From Gnetum montanum (lineage: Eukaryota > Streptophyta > Gnetopsida > Gnetales > Gnetaceae): DNA of 64,000 nucleotides. The notes beneath the pieces were generated by a model. It was not told the DNA's origin. It did no database searches and saw only the letters and a list, made by a program, of their open reading frames with translations. The DNA lies in assembly GCA_015680685.1 (NCBI GenBank), contig MNCI01004926.1, forward strand, positions 338,162 to 402,161, in the 5' to 3' direction. Shown one piece after another: positions 54,140 to 64,000 of this stretch. The translations under genes and the position numbers were made by a program. Within the stretch, counting starts at the first letter, position 1. Each line of letters opens with the position of its first letter.

Positions 54140-55216
54140 ATGAGAATGAAAGTTGCAACATACAACGTGCTTGCAAGATCCCTAGTGAGTGGGAAATAAT
54201 ATCTGCTATGTCCATCATGGGCCTTGGATTGGCACAAATATCGATACCCATGCATTTTAGCAGAATTACAAAATTTGGATGCTGATGTCTTGTGCTTATT
54301 AGAAGTCTTACCATGGAAATTTCTAATTCAATTTCATCCATATTTGGAAAATATGGGATATAGAGATATTTATAAGCAAAAAGGTTCTTGTGGAAGTTCT
54401 TCTTTTGAGACATACAAATTAGCATATTGTAGGAATTACAACATGGATTGTTATGTAATATTTTATAAAGAATCCAAGTTTGAATTGGTACATAGATTTG
54501 AATGGAGTTTAGAAAATATGATTTTTGAAATTGCAGAACTTCAAGCAATGGTTAGAAAGGAACAATTAAGATTTCAAAAAAAAAAATCACATAGCCCTGG
54601 CAGTGATTCCAAAAGTTCATCTATTAGAAAAATGTGTATGCATGGTTAACACACATTTAATAGCCAAACCAACATGTTCAAATGTTAGACTTTGTCAAGC
54701 AGCATACTTGATTAAGAAAATAGAAGAAAGCCTGAAGAAGTTATTCCTAAGTTATATCAATCCAGTTCCATTTATTCTTTGTGGAGACTTCAATGCAAAA
54801 TTTGGAAGTAGCATTTATCAATTCTTAAAATATGGATCTGTAAAGAAATCTATGGAAGATGAACTTGACTTGAAGAAGATGTTTCCATCAATTCAGCATG
54901 CAATTCAATTAGCTAGTGCATATTCTGCTTATTTTGAATCTTCAGTAGATCAATCAGACTCTAGAATTTAGAAATAGATGATGTCGATGGATAACACTCA
55001 TCAAGAACCACAGTTTACAAATTACTCTACTATGATTAATGAGGATAGGTCAACAACATTCTTCATTGAGACTTTGGATTATATTTGGTATGATGCCCAA
55101 TTATTTCAAGTTACCAAGTTACTAGAGTTGATTTCTAAAGAAGAAATTGAGAAGAATCAAGATTAAGCCTTGCCATCCTAAATAAGACTATCTTATCATA
55201 TACCACTTATGGTATA
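54140..55216 (+). pseudogene. CCR4-type deadenylase (nuclease domain) pseudogene in G2
   Basis: Relic of a CCR4-family 3'-5' poly(A) exonuclease domain. From the ATG at 54,140: VATYNVLARSL, then CPSWALDWHKYRYPCILAEL, DADVLCLLEV (catalytic Glu position), GYRDIYKQKG, then after a frame change VNTHLIAKPTCSNVRLCQA. Next are FILCGDFNAKFGSS (Asp/Asn pair), SAYSAYFESS, FIETLDYIWYDAQLFQVTKLL, and finally LSYHIPLMV, where the family has S-D-H (here Asp is Tyr). Stops occur near 54,199, within 54,969-54,977, at 55,164 (TAA), 55,176 (TAA) and 55,214, and one frame change near 54,640. Intronless, N-terminal regulatory part absent. It is flanked by the G block and the 3' LTR, so it travels with the element. 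Confidence 0.87.
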
Positions 55217-55684
55217 GTTACAATTACTCCCATCAGTTCATAAGGCTGATCAAGATCAAGAAGTATCTTACTCTTACTTTTATTTGATTGATCTTATTAT
55301 TTTATTTCATAGTGCAATTTACATTTCAATTGGATAAGTAGAATATCTATGATAATAAAAATTGGGGATAAAGAATTTTCCTTGCCTTCACTTGGGTAAC
55401 CAGATCCAAGTTGCACTTTGTGTGATCCTAGTTAGAACTAGTGATTGGTGGTTGATAAATCTTTAATTCATCTTTTGTCATTATCTTAGAAAACAAAGTA
55501 AGTATCAATAAATTAATATTTAATTTTCCATATAATATTTCTCACATATATCTTATTTGCAGAATAAGCAAGAAAAAACTTCAAGTTCAAAGGAGAAATC
55601 AATTTATGAAGCACAAGATCATGAAAGAAAGCATTAGAGCTGGAAAAAGATAGAGAACATGGATTCGTTCAAGGAAAAACAAAA

Positions 55685-55702
55685 CCTAAGGGAGGTAGAT
55701 TA
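55685..55702 (+). other. Polypurine tract of G2
   Basis: CCTAAGGGAGGTAGATTA directly before the LTR start TGACATTCCC. Confidence 0.75.
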
Positions 55703-56305
55703 TGACATTCCCATTTCCAAATGATGTTTTTGCCTAATGAAGATGGTGTCTCTTCATAACAAGTATTATTATCATCTTAATAAGATCTTAAAGGGTAGTT
55801 GTGATTAAGACCTAAAAGGGTGCATCATAATAACAACTGTGTCTCTTAAGGTAACATTTGGGGGTTTGGCCTAAGGAATTTATACCTAGGGTTAGAGGTT
55901 GTGCTAGCATGGAATTGTGGAGCCAGTACAAGCAAGTCATGGGATGGCAAAGCTAGTATAGGCAAGTCATGGGAAGCCAAGTGAAGTAGGACAGAAATTG
56001 GATTGGCCATCCCTTCTAACTGGGTTATAGGCCTAACTTTGGTGGTAGTGCTAGATTTCCTCTAAGGGATAGATGCCAAAGGAAGAAAAACCGAAGGAAC
56101 ACTCTCAAAGCATGATTCGAATACACTATTCTATATCAATAAAGCATTCTTTTCTTTCTCTTTCTGCATTCTTCCTACTATTTCCTTTATACATAATGTT
56201 GAATATCACTTATATTTTGCATTTGGTATATTTTCTTTGTACTCATAATGTCTAATATATTGTTTATTTGATGTTTTTCATGACATCTGGGGATAGGATG
56301 TCACA
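55703..56305 (+). mobile_element. 3' LTR of G2
   Basis: 603 bp, TGACATTCCCATTTCC to GATAGGATGTCACA. It aligns with the reverse complements of both G1 LTRs, including the AATAAAGCATTCTTTT segment near 56,138 that can serve as poly(A) signal. Confidence 0.9.
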
Positions 56306-57061
56306 CTAGCCTCCTTCTTTGTGGTGACACATGGAGAGGAAAAATCTTGGTTTTGGCAATGTTTGATGAATAGCTGTTACTTGTTCATTGTATGTTAGTT
56401 TGGATGTATCAAGCTAACATGTTTTACAGGTTAGCCATGCTCCTCCTAACTTTCATAAGGTTTGTTAATTTATTGATTAGAGATGGTGCCAAGATTTTTC
56501 ACTCAATTTTATATTCATAAACCACCTTAATTTAAGATTCATCAATTTGCGAGAAGGTGGAAGTTTTGGGTGGTTCATTGAATATTTTAGTGTAATGATG
56601 ATATGTTTCTATTTTAGAGATTTGGCTATTTGTGTATTTGGCTTTTTCAGCATTGTGTAGACAAAATCTCTCTTTTTTTAGTTTTGGTATATGGATATTT
56701 GTATGGTTTATACTTTTGTCATTATTATTAATATAATTATGCAGATTTCAATTTTTAGCATATATTTTTATCTTTTTTTTGTTAGATGTTGAAGTTTTCA
56801 GCATCCATGTTTATCATGATATTTAATATGTATTGTATGTAATTTTATATTCTTATTGTGATTTTATATTTATGCATTTTCTTTCTTTGACTATTTAGTT
56901 TCTCTCTTTTCCTTGAATCATGGCTTCACACTAGGTTTCTTTGTCATTCTTTTGCTACATAGTTCATTCATTTCTTACTCATTTTCATGGTCAATCATTC
57001 ATAAGGGTTTTTACCTAGTGTAATTCTCTCCAACCTAAGGCCTAGAAAAAAAGGTGTTACA
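56306..57061 (+). mobile_element. 5' LTR of element I, second part
   Basis: From about 56,530 it aligns with 63,370-63,890 of the 3' LTR (for example TTTTAGTGT, then TCATTTCTTACTC). It ends AAGGTGTTACA. The first 220 bp after G2 (56,306-56,530) have no counterpart in the 3' LTR, so either that LTR lost them or the insertion is more complex. Confidence 0.8.
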
Positions 57062-57080
57062 AGCTAGTACTAGAGAATTA
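57062..57080 (+). other. Primer binding site of element I, decayed
   Basis: AGCTAGTACTAGAGAATTA after the LTR end, a worn form of the TGGTATCAGAGC initiator-tRNA site. Confidence 0.6.
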
Positions 57081-57109
57081 GTTTTACAAATTTCCATTTT
57101 TTTGTTGCT

Positions 57110-58330
57110 ATGTCTAGTAATGGTAGGTGCTAGAAGTGGATGTGCTCGTGCTAGGAGGATGGATGTTGGATTTAGCAATCCAACTCCGACACCTAATTCC
57201 ATTCTTGATTGAATGAAGAAGACATTGATAAATTTCTAGGTGGAACCTATCACTCTAGCTCCTACTCCTACATAACAAAATAAGACCAAAAAAGTAAATA
57301 TCAGATGCTATCTATTTTAGTTCCTCTATCAGCATACAAAGAGAAACTCTAGTTTGCCATTGACACAAGATGCTTCTAGGAGTGATGGTAGTGGTAGATG
57401 ACTAATAAAAAAAAGTTTATGAAGACATTCTATGAGATAGGATTCCCTACCTTCCAAGCTAAGGAGAATCCTATCATTGCCATTGATTGGCTTGAGAAGG
57501 TCCTTAAGATCTTTAAATTAATGGGTTGTACTCTCATGTAGTAAACCTATTTGGCAACTCACCAATTTCATGGGGCTACAAGATGTTAGTGGACTACTTA
57601 GGTCAAGGCTCATCATTGCGAAGAGGGTGATGCTTATTAGATTAATTTCTTCAACACTTTTAATGCTCATTACATTCTTTAAATTTTGTAAAGGTGAAGG
57701 CTAATGAGTTCAACTACCACTTCTAGGGCAATTAGATTGTGACAGAGTACAATTGCAAGCTCTTAGACTTGAGTATGTATGTGCTTCACATACATTTGAA
57801 TGAGAATTTTAGGGCCAATAATTTTATTCATGATCTATGAATTCATGAAGGACCATTTGCTTTCTCTATTTCTTCAAACATATGAGGATGCTCAAGTTTG
57901 TACATTAGATCTAGAGCACAATTAGTTGGCTAAAGTTCCATAATGAGATTAATCTTAGAAGAGGAACCAAACCTCTTCTTGGATGTCTGATGAGTCCAAG
58001 GAGACCTAATGATTTGGTTTAGATGATTAGCAGTAATAGCTGCTAAGACCTTAGTAACACACTATAGGTGGTGGGACCACTCATTAGTCCATTACTTACT
58101 TTACTTGTAGGAAGGTTGGACATGTTCACAAGGACTATTCCAACTATCGTAACTATGACCAACTATGCCATAAGGGTTTTAACTATCCAAAGAGATTGGG
58201 AGATGAAGGTCATTAGTAGGGTGACAAACCTGCTAGTAGCTAGGGTGGTGTCAACATACATGTAATGTATGCCTTGATAAATCTACCAATCGATGTTTAG
58301 CCTAATACCATGATGGAGACTAGAGGTAAG
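57110..58330 (+). pseudogene. Gag relic of element I
   Basis: The plus strand reads a gag core at about 57,440-57,530 (IIAIDWLEKVLKIFKLMGC, the conserved W-LEK-F--L-C block). Near 58,095-58,140 is a worn zinc knuckle (CRKVGHVHKDY, with the last cysteine lost). Many stops and frame changes. Confidence 0.75.
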
Positions 58331-60130
58331 ATTCTTAATTTAGTAGTTTTGATCCTATCTGATCCTCATGTAAGCCATTTTTTCATTGATCTATCTGTAG
58401 TTTCTCAATAGGATTTGGCAAATTAGAGTGTTTATCAGGGATTGACAATTAGCTCCATTGGTGGTTTTGTGCTTACTATGGACCAAGTCTATCGGTTTGT
58501 GTCCTTGGTAATTCAAAATGCCACTTGGTTTAGTGATCTCCATATGATGAATCTAGGGGACTATGGCATTATCTTGGGTATGGATTGGTCATCTTACTAT
58601 CAGGTCAACTTTGATTATTTTCAAAAGGCACTTTCCTTGGTAACAAATTATAGTGTTCAGATGATGATGCATGGTAAGCCATGTAAGGTCAAGTTAGATC
58701 TTGTTTCTTCGATATCTTTTCATCATTTATTGTGGAAGTATCATTCTTATTTCACTATTTTAGTAAGTGAGCTTTACTTGTCACTGGAGATTAGGCAGAT
58801 TCCTATTGTACATGAGTTTTTTAATGTTTTTCATTCTAAATTGCCTAGTTAACCTTCAAGGCATGATGTTGAGTTTGAGTTTTCTCTTAAAACTAGTGTA
58901 GAACCTATCTTCAAGGTTCCACATAGAATGTCCCATATTAAGTTAGCAAAACTAAAGATTGAACCTTAGGAGTTACTTAACAAGAACTTGATTCATCCAA
59001 GTGTATCTCCTTGGGATGCTCCTATCCTCTTTGTAAAGAAAAAGGATGGTAGTATGTAGTTGTGCATTAATTACCAGTAATTGAACTAAGTGATAGTGAA
59101 GAATTAGTATCCTTTGCCACACATAGATGATTTTTTCAATCAGTTGAGGAAATCTTGGATGTTTTCTAAGATTGATCTAAAGGTAGGGTACTACCAGGTT
59201 TGCATCAAGGAGAAGGATGTCCCCAAGACAACCTTTAGGATATGGTATGAACATTATAAGTTATTAGTTTTGTCATTTGGACTCAATAATGATCCTACAG
59301 TATTCATGCACCTCATGAACACTGTCATGAGATCCTACCTAGACTAGTATGTTATCATGTTCATCAATGATATTTTAGTGTACTCTTCATCTAAGGAGTT
59401 GCATGAGTAGCATATCAAGACTTTTTTACAAACACTCAAAGAACATCAATTTTTCACCTAACCTTCTAAGTATTTATTTTGATGCCTTGAGATTAAGTTC
59501 TTAAGACATGTTGATTTAAAGATTGGTGTAGCAGTGCATCCTACTAAGATATTATTTGTTTAGGATTGATCTATTTCCAAGGATGTTGGTAAGATTCATA
59601 AATTTTTTTTAGTTTGGCAAGTTATTATAGGAGATTTGTTGATAATTTCATCCACATCTCTTTTCCTCTCATGAAACTATTGTAGAAGGATATTGGTCTC
59701 TTATGGGACTTGCATTGTCAAGCTACATTTGATAAACTCAAGGATAGATTGATCGTGACTCATGTTTAAATTTCATTTATCCTAGGTAAATTGTTTGACA
59801 TTTATACTAATGTGTTAGGAGATGGTTATGGATGTGTTCTTATAAAAGAGGACAAAGTGGTATCTTATGTCTCATTATAGCTTAAGCCTCATGAGACTCA
59901 TTACTTCAATCATGAACTAGAGTTAGGAGCAATGGTATTTATTTAGAGAGCAACTAACAATTTGGATGGATCATAAGGGATTGTAGAATTTGATGAATAA
60001 ACCCTAGTTAAACCTACATCAAAGGAGCTGGATTCAGCTATTAATCAATTTTAATTTTACAATCTAGTATCAGATGGGTAAACGCAATGTTATTGAGAAT
60101 GCCTTAAGCTATGTGACAGGTAAGATTCAT
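58331..60130 (+). pseudogene. Protease, RT and RNase H relic of element I
   Basis: Protease active site DPHVSHFFID (58,355; family D-S-G-A-S) and GIILGMDWSSYYQ (about 58,570). RT: SVSPWDAPILFVKKKDGSM (about 59,000), YPLPHIDDFFNQL (59,108), MFSKIDLKVGYYQV, and the catalytic block FINDILVYS (59,361-59,387), where the family has F-I-D-D, so one catalytic Asp is Asn. RNase H is recognisable to about 60,115 (HQRSWIQLLINFN, then GKRNVIENALS, the usual N-V-x-D-A-L-S end). Stops about every 30-60 codons. Confidence 0.85.
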
Positions 60131-61440
60131 AGTTTGGTAATCCAATCTAACATGATAGGTGAGATTCATGCAAATAAGCAACATAATCCTTAGTGTAAAA
60201 AGCATAGGTATTCTAATGATTCTTCCTTGGTAGTTGATGTGCTTGGATTACTTCATCATAAGAATCAGGTATATATGTCTAATTCCTTGTGGCAATGTTT
60301 ATTAGATGATGCTCATCTTAGAAGGCTTCAAATGCATCCAGGTAGTAATAAGGTGTACCAAATGCTAAAGAGGTTGTACTAGGTTGAAGAACTTATAGCC
60401 AAATGTCTAATTTGTAAGTAAGTTAAACTTAAATACCAACAATCAAGTACCTACATGTATCCTCATACTATTCTATAGTGGAAGTGGAAGGTGATTGGTA
60501 TGGATTTAATTTCCTGTTAACCAAGTCAGCTCATTTCCTAGCTATGAGAACTTTAGTGAGTGCAGAGGATGTTACACAGTTGTTTATCTCTAATATTATA
60601 TGATTGCATGAAATTTCTAACAAGATTGTCTTAGACAAGGATGCCAAATTCACTTCTTTGTTTTGGCATGCATGCATGAATATCCTAGGACTAGGTCGAA
60701 CATGAGTTTAGCTTATCATTTGTAGATTGATGTTAAGATTGAGACATTTTACCAAGTGTTGGAAGACATGATTTATTCTTTCACTTTGTACTTTTCAAAT
60801 AGTATGGATAGTCTATTGCCACTGGTAGAATTTTCTTACAAAAATAGCTATCAGGCTAGTCTGAAAGTAGCATCATATGAAGTTTTGTATTTGAGACCTT
60901 GTAGAACTTCCTTGTGTTAGAACATGATCAAGGATAGATATTGTATCAATTTGGACATTATGATGAGAAAAAAAGTGCATATTAGAAAGATTCAAGACTG
61001 GCTAAAAGTAGCTTAGAATTATTAGGTGAGTTACACAAACTATAGAATGAGGCCTCTCAAGTTTGCAACTGTAGACAAGGTGTTTGTTCATGTCACTCCA
61101 CTAAAAGGCTTGATGAATTTTAGTAGGAAAGGTAAACTTTCACCCCATTACACTGGTCTATTTGATGTTTTTTAGTGAATAGGAGAGGTTGTGTATTGTG
61201 TTGATCTACCTCCATAGCTTTCAAGCATGCATGACATGTTAATCATGCTATGGAAGTACATTCCCGATGATAATCATGTTGTTAATGGAACTAAGGTATA
61301 GCTTCAAGCTGATGCCTCATATGTGGAGTATTCCATTAAGATCATGGATAGGATGGACTATTAGTTACTCATCAGGATCATTCCCATGGTGAAGGTGTTG
61401 TCAAGCTATTATCATTTGCAAGAGGCCACTTGAAAGCTTG
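60131..61440 (+). pseudogene. Integrase relic of element I with chromovirus-type tail
   Basis: The H2C2 zinc region at about 60,312-60,420 reads HLRRLQMHPGSNKVYQMLK, then KCLICK. The DDE core is partly seen near 60,490-60,700 (WKWKVIGMDLIS; LDKDAKFTSLFW). The C-terminal part at 61,150-61,440 includes VVYCVDLPP, KYIPDDNHV, DASYVEYSIKIMDR and LSSYYHLQEAT, matching the segment before and within the chromodomain-like tail of Tekay/Del chromoviruses. Broken by stops. Confidence 0.82.
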
Positions 61441-61488
61441 AGTGTGTTTATGTTCTTCTTATCCTGAGATCTTCCATAAGAAAGAATC

Positions 61489-61507
61489 TTAAGGGGGAGA
61501 GGAAACA
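61489..61507 (+). other. Polypurine tract of element I
   Basis: TTAAGGGGGAGAGGAAACA just before the LTR start TGTAATAATCC. Confidence 0.85.
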
Positions 61508-63890
61508 TGTAATAATCCATATTTTTGGTATACTTAATACATATTATTTTTCTAGAGTTTATGATGCTTATGCTTAAGTGTGTGTTTTGTGCATGTTCTT
61601 GTCCTGATGTATTTATGGTTTTTCTTATGATGATCTATGATAATGTTGAGCTTTGAGATGCTTAAGTGCTTGGATATTATTGTATGTATGTATGTATGTA
61701 CCATAATCTAGCAAATGTGCACTAACCCTATTATTGAGTGTGATAAAATCTTGTGAGAATAGATTGGGTGTATGACATGGCATGTGATCTATGGTTTGTT
61801 TATTTATTTTCCTATAGCATATGCTATGTCCTTGTGGTGATATGGTGTGATTGCTATTTATATTATATTTAGATGAAATTAGTTTTATTTTTATTATGAG
61901 AGGTTTTGGAATATTTATTGTTATATATTTTTATTATATTTGCTCTTTTGATTGTTTTAGCATGTACGAAAGTTTTGTGAGTGGAATACAAAGTTACATA
62001 TGAGATAGATGAGATTTTTGATACTATTTTTTAGTTTTGTATTGGTTTGGGTAATTAGTATTTTCTTTTGTTTCATGATTTTTATTTGTCAATCACTATT
62101 AAAACTTCCATGAATCATTCTCTTCACATTCTTTGATAATTCAAAAGAGGTGTTATGGGATATTGAAGCTATGGAGGTACTAGAGGATTGCAGATCAATT
62201 GCATGGATTATTTGGATCTTTTCAATTTTCTTTCTTGTCTTACAATTTTTCATCGTACATATTCAAAGGTGAGTTATCATAGCCCCTTTTTCATTTATAG
62301 TTGTAGGTTTATACATATTCATGGGATAGGTATTGTTTAGTATTCTATATTGATATGATGCTCTTTATCAGCTGATGAGAATTGCTTTAAATGGTTAGAA
62401 TGTTGTTTCAATAGATTTGGTAATGTTGTTTCAATAGATTTGGTATGCATAATATTTTGTTATTTTCCATCAATTTTGGATATGGATTTTGTAAGGGTTC
62501 TCTCAATAATTTTATGGATTTTGGTTTTCTTATTTGACTTTTTTTACTAGCTTCAATAGTATGTCTATTCATGATAATTTTGTTTAGATGTGATCTCAAA
62601 CCTAAACAGAGATGTGATTTGGTTTTATTTTGGTGGCTAATTTAAGGATTGGATATTTTTGAATTCTTTTTGATACTTTTCTTAGATCCTTTTTTATTAC
62701 TATAGTCTAGTCCTACTTATTGTGTATTCCCTATTTTTCATAGAAATTTTGATTTTGATTCCTCTTTCCCTTGCTCATATTGAGATCTTGCATGTTTGGA
62801 TTCCAATCTTTACATATTAATATTTCCAACCTTAATTTTTGTTAATTTGAGTTCACGATTTAGTCATTTGATGCTCTTGATCTTTACCAATTCTTTCCCT
62901 TGGGCTATCAGTTTCTTTACCTACATATTCCCTACTCATTTTTATTATTTTTGCGATTTTTCAATATTTTTCTACATAAATGAGGCATTCCTTCTATGTG
63001 ACAAAACACTCTATCAAACATCCTAGTCTTGAATAAGACATCTCCTCTTTTCCTAAGAATTCTCTACAAAGATGTCTCAATCTAAGCTAAGACATCTTTC
63101 ATTTTCTTTAGATGTTTCATTCTCATTAAAGATATCTCCTCTAAGATGCTTTATTTTCACAAGAGATATCTCATATTTACCTTAGATGTCGCATCCTCAT
63201 CAGAGAAATCTCTCCTAAGATGCCTCATTTTTATCAAATACATCTCCTATTTGCCTACGAGATCTCATTCTCATCAAAGATAGCTCCCCTAAGATGTCTC
63301 ATTTTCACTAGAGACATCTCCTATTTATGTGAGATGTATCATCCTCTCTAGAGACATCTCCCCTAATTTCAAGCTGATTGGTTTGGGAGAAGATGGCAGT
63401 TTTGGATTTTTTTGTTAAATATTTTAGTGTGATGATGTTATGTCTCTAGTTTAGCACTTTAGATATTTATGTATTTGGAATTTTCAACATTGTGTAGACA
63501 TCTCTCTTTTTCCAATTTTGATGTATGGATATTTGTATGATTTATATCTTTGTCATTATGATAAATATAATTATCGATATTCTAATTTTCAGCATATATG
63601 TTTATCTTTTTTTTGTTGTTAAATGTTTTGATTTTTAGTATTTACATTTATCATGAGATTTTATATGTATCGTATGTAATTTTATATTCTTATCATAATT
63701 TTATATTTATGCATTTTATTTCTTTCATTATGTACTTTCTTTTTTTTCCTTAAATCATGACTTCATGCAAGGTTCCTTTGTCATTCTTTCACTATATAGT
63801 TCATTCATTTCTTACTCCTTGTCATGGCCAATCATTCATTAGGGGTTTTACCCAATGTAATGCTCTCCAACCTAAGGCTTAGGAAGAAAT
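61508..63890 (+). mobile_element. 3' LTR of element I
   Basis: About 2,383 bp, aligned with both 5' LTR parts. It has a (TGTA)5 run at 61,681-61,700 and the GATGTCTC array at 63,040-63,370. Its last bases (expected GTGTTACA) are replaced at 63,891. Confidence 0.85.
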
Positions 63891-64000
63891 TGTTGGCGAC
63901 CGTTTGGGACGCGACCGCCAACGAGTGTCCTCGAACAGGATTTAGGTGCCTGCTGGTCTCTGGCAACACCAAGGCCTAGATACCTCCAAATAACTCAGTA
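63891..64000. mobile_element. Start of a further, GC-rich repeat (element J), truncated by window
   Basis: Begins TGTTGGCGACCGTTTGGG at the point where element I's 3' LTR should end. The composition changes abruptly from AT-rich to GC-rich with several CpG. TG at the boundary suggests an LTR start, but 110 bp are too few to identify it. Confidence 0.4.

Larger units (their letters stand above)
51190..56305 (+). mobile_element. Element G2: second CCR4-carrying element, 5' LTR missing
   Basis: Colinear with G1 in reverse: leader (51,200-51,600), tandem array (52,798-53,000), conserved block (53,130-53,830), CCR4 pseudogene (54,140-55,216), 3' spacer, polypurine tract and 3' LTR (55,703-56,305). 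It lies within the 5' LTR of element I. The 5' LTR and primer site of G2 are absent: sequence resembling the leader starts about 20 bases after the junction. One unknown base at 51,952. Confidence 0.85.
49406..63890 (+). mobile_element. Element I: chromovirus-type Ty3/gypsy element, decayed, with split 5' LTR
   Basis: 5' LTR in two parts (49,406 to about 51,190 and 56,306-57,061) because G2 inserted into it; primer site 57,062; gag, protease, RT, RNase H and integrase relics to about 61,440; polypurine tract; 3' LTR 61,508-63,890. Pol motifs and the integrase tail match Tekay/Del-type chromoviruses. Numerous stops throughout pol. The left flank of the element is ATCAG; the right flank is lost at the start of another sequence. 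Confidence 0.87.

Noticed and set aside
1-64000. Integrated plant pararetrovirus
   Set aside because: No movement protein or caulimovirus-type coat protein motifs were seen. All RT sequences fit Ty3, Ty1 or LINE families with LTR or LINE context.

Overview
This window is nuclear DNA from a seed plant and consists of nested, mostly decayed retrotransposons. The evidence is Ty3/gypsy proteins of Tat/Ogre, Athila and chromovirus type, a SIRE-like Ty1/copia pol, a plant LINE zinc-binding domain, tRNA-type primer sites, and GT-AG introns. The species cannot be named. There is no rRNA, tRNA, CRISPR array, bacterial operon or clearly functional host gene. Names A to L below are labels used only in this annotation.

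Layout. 1-12,525: element A, a comparatively young leftward Tat/Ogre-like element: 5' LTR 11,220-12,525, primer site, leader, gag, protease, then RT at the left edge. Between protease and RT lies a 5-kb block on the opposite strand with an eight-exon gene (1,907-6,217) that has its own TATA box and poly(A) signal. 12,526-17,232: element B (Athila-like, leftward), into which A inserted. 17,233-18,590: two LTR pieces head to head, into which B inserted. 18,591-22,900: decayed gypsy pieces. 23,332-26,885: element C, a small non-autonomous LTR element with an acidic ORF. 26,886-28,200: a rightward Athila-like gag-protease relic. 30,897 to about 37,050: a SIRE-like copia element interrupted by a solo LTR (33,025-33,920, duplication GTAAG).

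37,825-46,161: element G1, a leftward non-autonomous LTR element with both LTRs. It holds a CCR4-type deadenylase pseudogene, a LINE fragment and two solo LTRs with perfect target duplications. 49,406-63,890: element I, a decayed chromovirus whose 5' LTR is split by a second, rightward copy (G2, about 51,190-56,305) carrying the same CCR4 pseudogene. A GC-rich sequence begins at 63,891.

Two themes stand out. Host-like coding sequence has been carried by retrotransposons twice: with introns, antisense, in A; and intron-free, sense, in the G family. Also, almost every LTR here has a cluster of short self-complementary words just upstream of its TATA box. The word differs between families and between members of one family (GCGTATACGC, GCGATATCGC, GATATC, GAGATGTCTC, ACCTACTAGGTAGGT). 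This looks like a replaceable promoter module.
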